Shown piece after piece: positions 30,367-32,549 of a stretch of DNA of 32,549 bases. The DNA comes from Lachnospiraceae bacterium (GTDB lineage Bacteria; Bacillota; Clostridia; Lachnospirales; Anaerotignaceae). A program made the position numbers and the translations under genes. The stretch covers positions 1 through 32,549 of the forward strand of contig CAJTKM010000028.1 in the NCBI GenBank assembly GCA_910576545.1, given 5' to 3'. Numbering within the stretch: position 1 is the first letter of the stretch; every line of letters begins with the position of its first letter. The notes below the pieces were generated by a model. It did no database searches. It worked only from the letters and a program-made list of their open reading frames with translations, and had not been told where the DNA came from.

Positions 30367-32163
30367 TTACAGGTTTTCAAACTCATCTAAAAGACTTTCA
30401 AAAACCTTCATGGCATTCTGAATCGGTTCAGCAGTGGAGAGGTCCACGCCCGCGCCCTTTAGTAGGTCAATGGAATATTCACTGTCGCCTTTGGAAAGGA
30501 AGTCCAGATAGGCGTCAATGGCGGCTTGCCCTTCGTCCAGTATTTTTCGGGAAAGTGCGATTGCCGCGCTGTAACCTGTGGCATACTGATAGACATAAAA
30601 CGCATTATAAAAATGCGGTATCCTTGCCCATTCAATGTCAATTTCCTCGTCAATGACAATATCCTCACCGAAATATTCCACATTCAGATCATGATAAATG
30701 CGGTTCATGACCTCCCAGGTCAGAGGCTCACCGCGCTCTGCCATTTCATGCGTAATCTTCTCAAATTCCGCGAACATGGTCTGGCGGAACAGAGTCCCGC
30801 GGAACTGCTCCAGAAAATAGTTGATAAGGTACTTACGTGTTGTAGTATTTTCAGTATGCTGCAAAAGATATTCCATCAAAAGCGCTTCGTTGCAGGTAGA
30901 GGCAACCTCCGCCACAAAAATTTTATGCCCGCTGTAAAGGTAAGGCTGTTTCTGCCATGTATACCAGCTGTGCAGGGCGTGCCCCATTTCATGCGCAAGT
31001 GTAAACATGCTGTTGATGGTGTCGTTATGGTTGAGCAGTACAAAAGGATGTACGCCATAGCTGCCCCAGGAATACGCCCCGCCGCGCTTGCCTTTGTTTT
31101 CATATACGTCAATCCAACCGCTTTCCAGCCCGTGAGCTAATGCCCTGCCATAATCTTCGCCCATGACAGCAAGGGCTTTTTTGACGGTCTGTTTTGCCTC
31201 GTCATATGGAATTTTCACGTCCGCCTCCGGCACAAGCGGCACATACAGGTCGTACATATGCAGTTCATCCACGCCCAGCTGTTTTTTCCGGATGGAAACA
31301 TAACGATGGAGCAGATGCAGACTCTGGTGTACCGTTTCAATCAGGCTGTCGTATACGGAAAGCGGAATATTATCGTCCGAAAGAGCCATTTCCATAGAAG
31401 AGCCGTATTTCCGCGCGCGGGCAAAAAACGCATCGCTTTTGACTGAGGAGGAATAAGACGCCGCAAGGGTGTTTTTCTGCCCCAGATAAACGGAATACAG
31501 GGATTGGAAAGCGTTCCGGCGCAGTGTTCGGTCAGGGCTCTCTAAAAATGTGATATACCGCCCTTTTGTCAGTTCCATTTCCTCCCCGCTGGAATCCTGT
31601 ACAGCGGGGAAACGGATATCCGCATCATTCAGCATGGCGAAAATCTGCTGGGGCGCGCTGCCCAGTTCAGCCGCCTGTGCAAGCAGGTTTTCCTCGGAAG
31701 GGGAAAGCGTATGTGCTTTCTGCCGGAGGATAGAATGAAAGTAATGCGCGTAAACAGCAAATCCATCGGGATTTTCGGCACGAAAGGATGCGAGTGTTTC
31801 CTCGGGGATCGCTGTAATTTCAGGCGTGAGGAAGGAGGAAGCCGCGGAATACTGTACCAGCAGACGTTCCGCGCGGGCAGCCATTGCCTGATAAAAAGCA
31901 TTCGCGCTGTCCTCATGCAGGCGCATGTTGGCGTAGGTATAAAGCTGGTCGAGTGTGAGGGAAAGCTCCAGATTTTTTTCTAGGCAGGCAAGGAGCGCCG
32001 CACCGGATTCCGCAAGGCGTCCCGAAAATGCGGAGATGCAGGGGATTTCCTGCTCTAATGCGGTAAATGTGCTTTCCCATAATCCGTCATTGGCATAATA
32101 ATCCTCGATATGCCAGTGGAACCGGGGGTCGGAGTCGTTTCGGGCGGGTATTTTATTCTGCAT
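30367..32163 (-). CDS. pepF: Oligoendopeptidase F (M3 metallopeptidase)
   Basis: A 598-residue cytoplasmic zinc peptidase that cleaves short peptides, as in PepF of lactic acid bacteria. The zinc motif HEMGH lies near residue 390 (MFTLAHEMGHALHSWY), followed by FVAEVASTCNEALL with the third ligand glutamate about 25 residues later. Conserved GAYSWGSYGVHPFVLLN and the Tyr-rich HFYNAFYVYQYATGYS region near residue 525 complete the M3 active site. I use the ATG at 32163, 9 bases after AGAGG; a TTG at 32172 is the alternative. The gene is alone, with its own promoter and terminator. Confidence 0.95.
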   Translation of the reverse strand: MQNKIPARNDSDPRFHWHIEDYYANDGLWESTFTALEQEIPCISAFSGRLAESGAALLACLEKNLELSLTLDQLYTYANMRLHEDSANAFYQAMAARAERLLVQYSAASSFLTPEITAIPEETLASFRAENPDGFAVYAHYFHSILRQKAHTLSPSEENLLAQAAELGSAPQQIFAMLNDADIRFPAVQDSSGEEMELTKGRYITFLESPDRTLRRNAFQSLYSVYLGQKNTLAASYSSSVKSDAFFARARKYGSSMEMALSDDNIPLSVYDSLIETVHQSLHLLHRYVSIRKKQLGVDELHMYDLYVPLVPEADVKIPYDEAKQTVKKALAVMGEDYGRALAHGLESGWIDVYENKGKRGGAYSWGSYGVHPFVLLNHNDTINSMFTLAHEMGHALHSWYTWQKQPYLYSGHKIFVAEVASTCNEALLMEYLLQHTENTTTRKYLINYFLEQFRGTLFRQTMFAEFEKITHEMAERGEPLTWEVMNRIYHDLNVEYFGEDIVIDEEIDIEWARIPHFYNAFYVYQYATGYSAAIALSRKILDEGQAAIDAYLDFLSKGDSEYSIDLLKGAGVDLSTAEPIQNAMKVFESLLDEFENL

Positions 32164-32258
32164 ATGAATCAACCTCTTTTCTATTAAGCTGCGGGGAGCG
32201 CGTCCCCATTCCCTTCCCGCAGAAAATAAATTTGGGAAAGGTTCTGTGTGCTGTTTTT

Positions 32259-32267
32259 AGTATACCA
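32259..32267 (-). promoter_or_regulatory. Extended -10 promoter of pepF
   Basis: On the minus strand, TGG directly precedes TATACT (32267-32259), an extended -10 element. The -35 position holds only TTTATA. The leader of about 90 bases includes a GC-rich dyad GGGGACGCGCTCCCC (32196-32210) resembling the repeats at 23286 and 23983. Confidence 0.6.
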
Positions 32268-32396
32268 TTTTAGGGAAAGAATATAAAGGGTGAAACAGAA
32301 AAGAGGATAACTGCGGCGAACGGATAAAAATATCCGGCGGGCTGTGCGGCATTTCAAAAATGCAGTTTGTGCGGACGGCAGGATTGGAAAGCTTTA

Positions 32397-32549
32397 GATA
32401 GTGTCTACACAAGGTGAATGGATTGTGATAAAATGGAAGCATCTTAAAGGACAGGAGAGAAAAAGATGGATGCTTCCTATCACCGACACGACATAAGTGA
32501 CAAAGTATGGGCGCTACTGGAACCACATCTGCCGGGACAGCGCGGCCAG
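32397..32549 (+). mobile_element. IS5-family insertion sequence, 5' end, truncated by the window edge
   Basis: The second copy of the element at 1-158, in inverted orientation. The tip GATAGTGTCTACAC starts at 32397, with TTAG across the junction. Between pepF and this tip (32270-32396) I see only a small hairpin CGGATA-AAAA-TATCCG (32319-32334) and no gene. Confidence 0.85.
32466..32549 (+). CDS. IS5-family transposase, N-terminal fragment
   Basis: 28 residues are present (MDASYHRHDISDKVWALLEP then HLPGQRGQ), identical to the fragment at the left end. The ATG at 32466 follows AGGAGAG. The gene continues beyond the window. Confidence 0.8.
   Translation, partial: MDASYHRHDISDKVWALLEPHLPGQRGQ

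Noticed and set aside
1-32549. CRISPR array, prophage or restriction system
   Set aside because: No regularly spaced repeats, phage structural genes, methylases or nucleases of such systems were seen. TatD is a housekeeping nuclease in its conserved neighbourhood.

Overview
The window looks like a complete contig from an endospore-forming Bacillota of class Clostridia, probably a gut Lachnospiraceae- or Anaerotignum-like anaerobe. The evidence is a pyruvate:ferredoxin oxidoreductase, the sporulation genes yabP and yabQ next to divIC, a YtvI-like membrane protein, a T-box leader, tRNA genes without encoded CCA, AGGAGG-type ribosome binding sites and several TTG starts. The species cannot be read from the sequence. 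Both ends lie inside the same IS5-family insertion sequence, in inverted orientation, which is the usual reason an assembly stops there.

Layout. 1-158: IS end. 223-1149: unrecognised Rossmann-like protein (minus). 1459-5224: pyruvate:ferredoxin oxidoreductase with its own promoter and terminator. 5277-7510: metallo-beta-lactamase-fold hydrolase and a MATE exporter whose short leader folds into a strong hairpin. 7616-7703: tRNA-Ser. 7788-15100: a LysR regulator divergent from a six-gene operon (L-asparaginase, nitrilase, aspartase, malic enzyme, fumarase alpha and beta). 15169-16308: yabP-yabQ-divIC, followed by tRNA-Met, tRNA-Glu and tRNA-Val. 16707-18704: WYL regulator, DUF3795 protein and macrodomain protein. 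18772-23055: minus-strand metG-tatD-yabE-like cluster, with a methionine T-box before metG and a 300-base structured leader before the yabE-like gene. 23086-24081: intergenic repeats around an XRE regulator and a frameshifted small gene. 24551-25496: radical SAM protein. 25501-26582: YtvI-like protein. 26761-28765: BlaI/BlaR1-type pair. 28846-29992: lipoprotein with a one-cysteine thioredoxin fold. 30031-30239: candidate small RNA. 30305-32267: oligoendopeptidase F. 32397-32549: second IS end.

How the genes fit together. The central operon encodes a continuous route from asparagine, or from a nitrile such as beta-cyanoalanine, to aspartate, fumarate, malate and pyruvate, releasing ammonia. 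The pyruvate oxidoreductase 4 kb upstream can carry pyruvate on to acetyl-CoA and reduced ferredoxin. The LysR gene is the obvious candidate regulator. A 204-bp MITE-like element lies between the likely operon promoter and the first gene, and its ends resemble those of the flanking IS.

The least explained parts are the nitrilase in this pathway, the orphan small-RNA locus with phased CTTAAG repeats upstream, the MITE in the operon leader, and the repeat-bounded XRE cassette with its broken partner gene.
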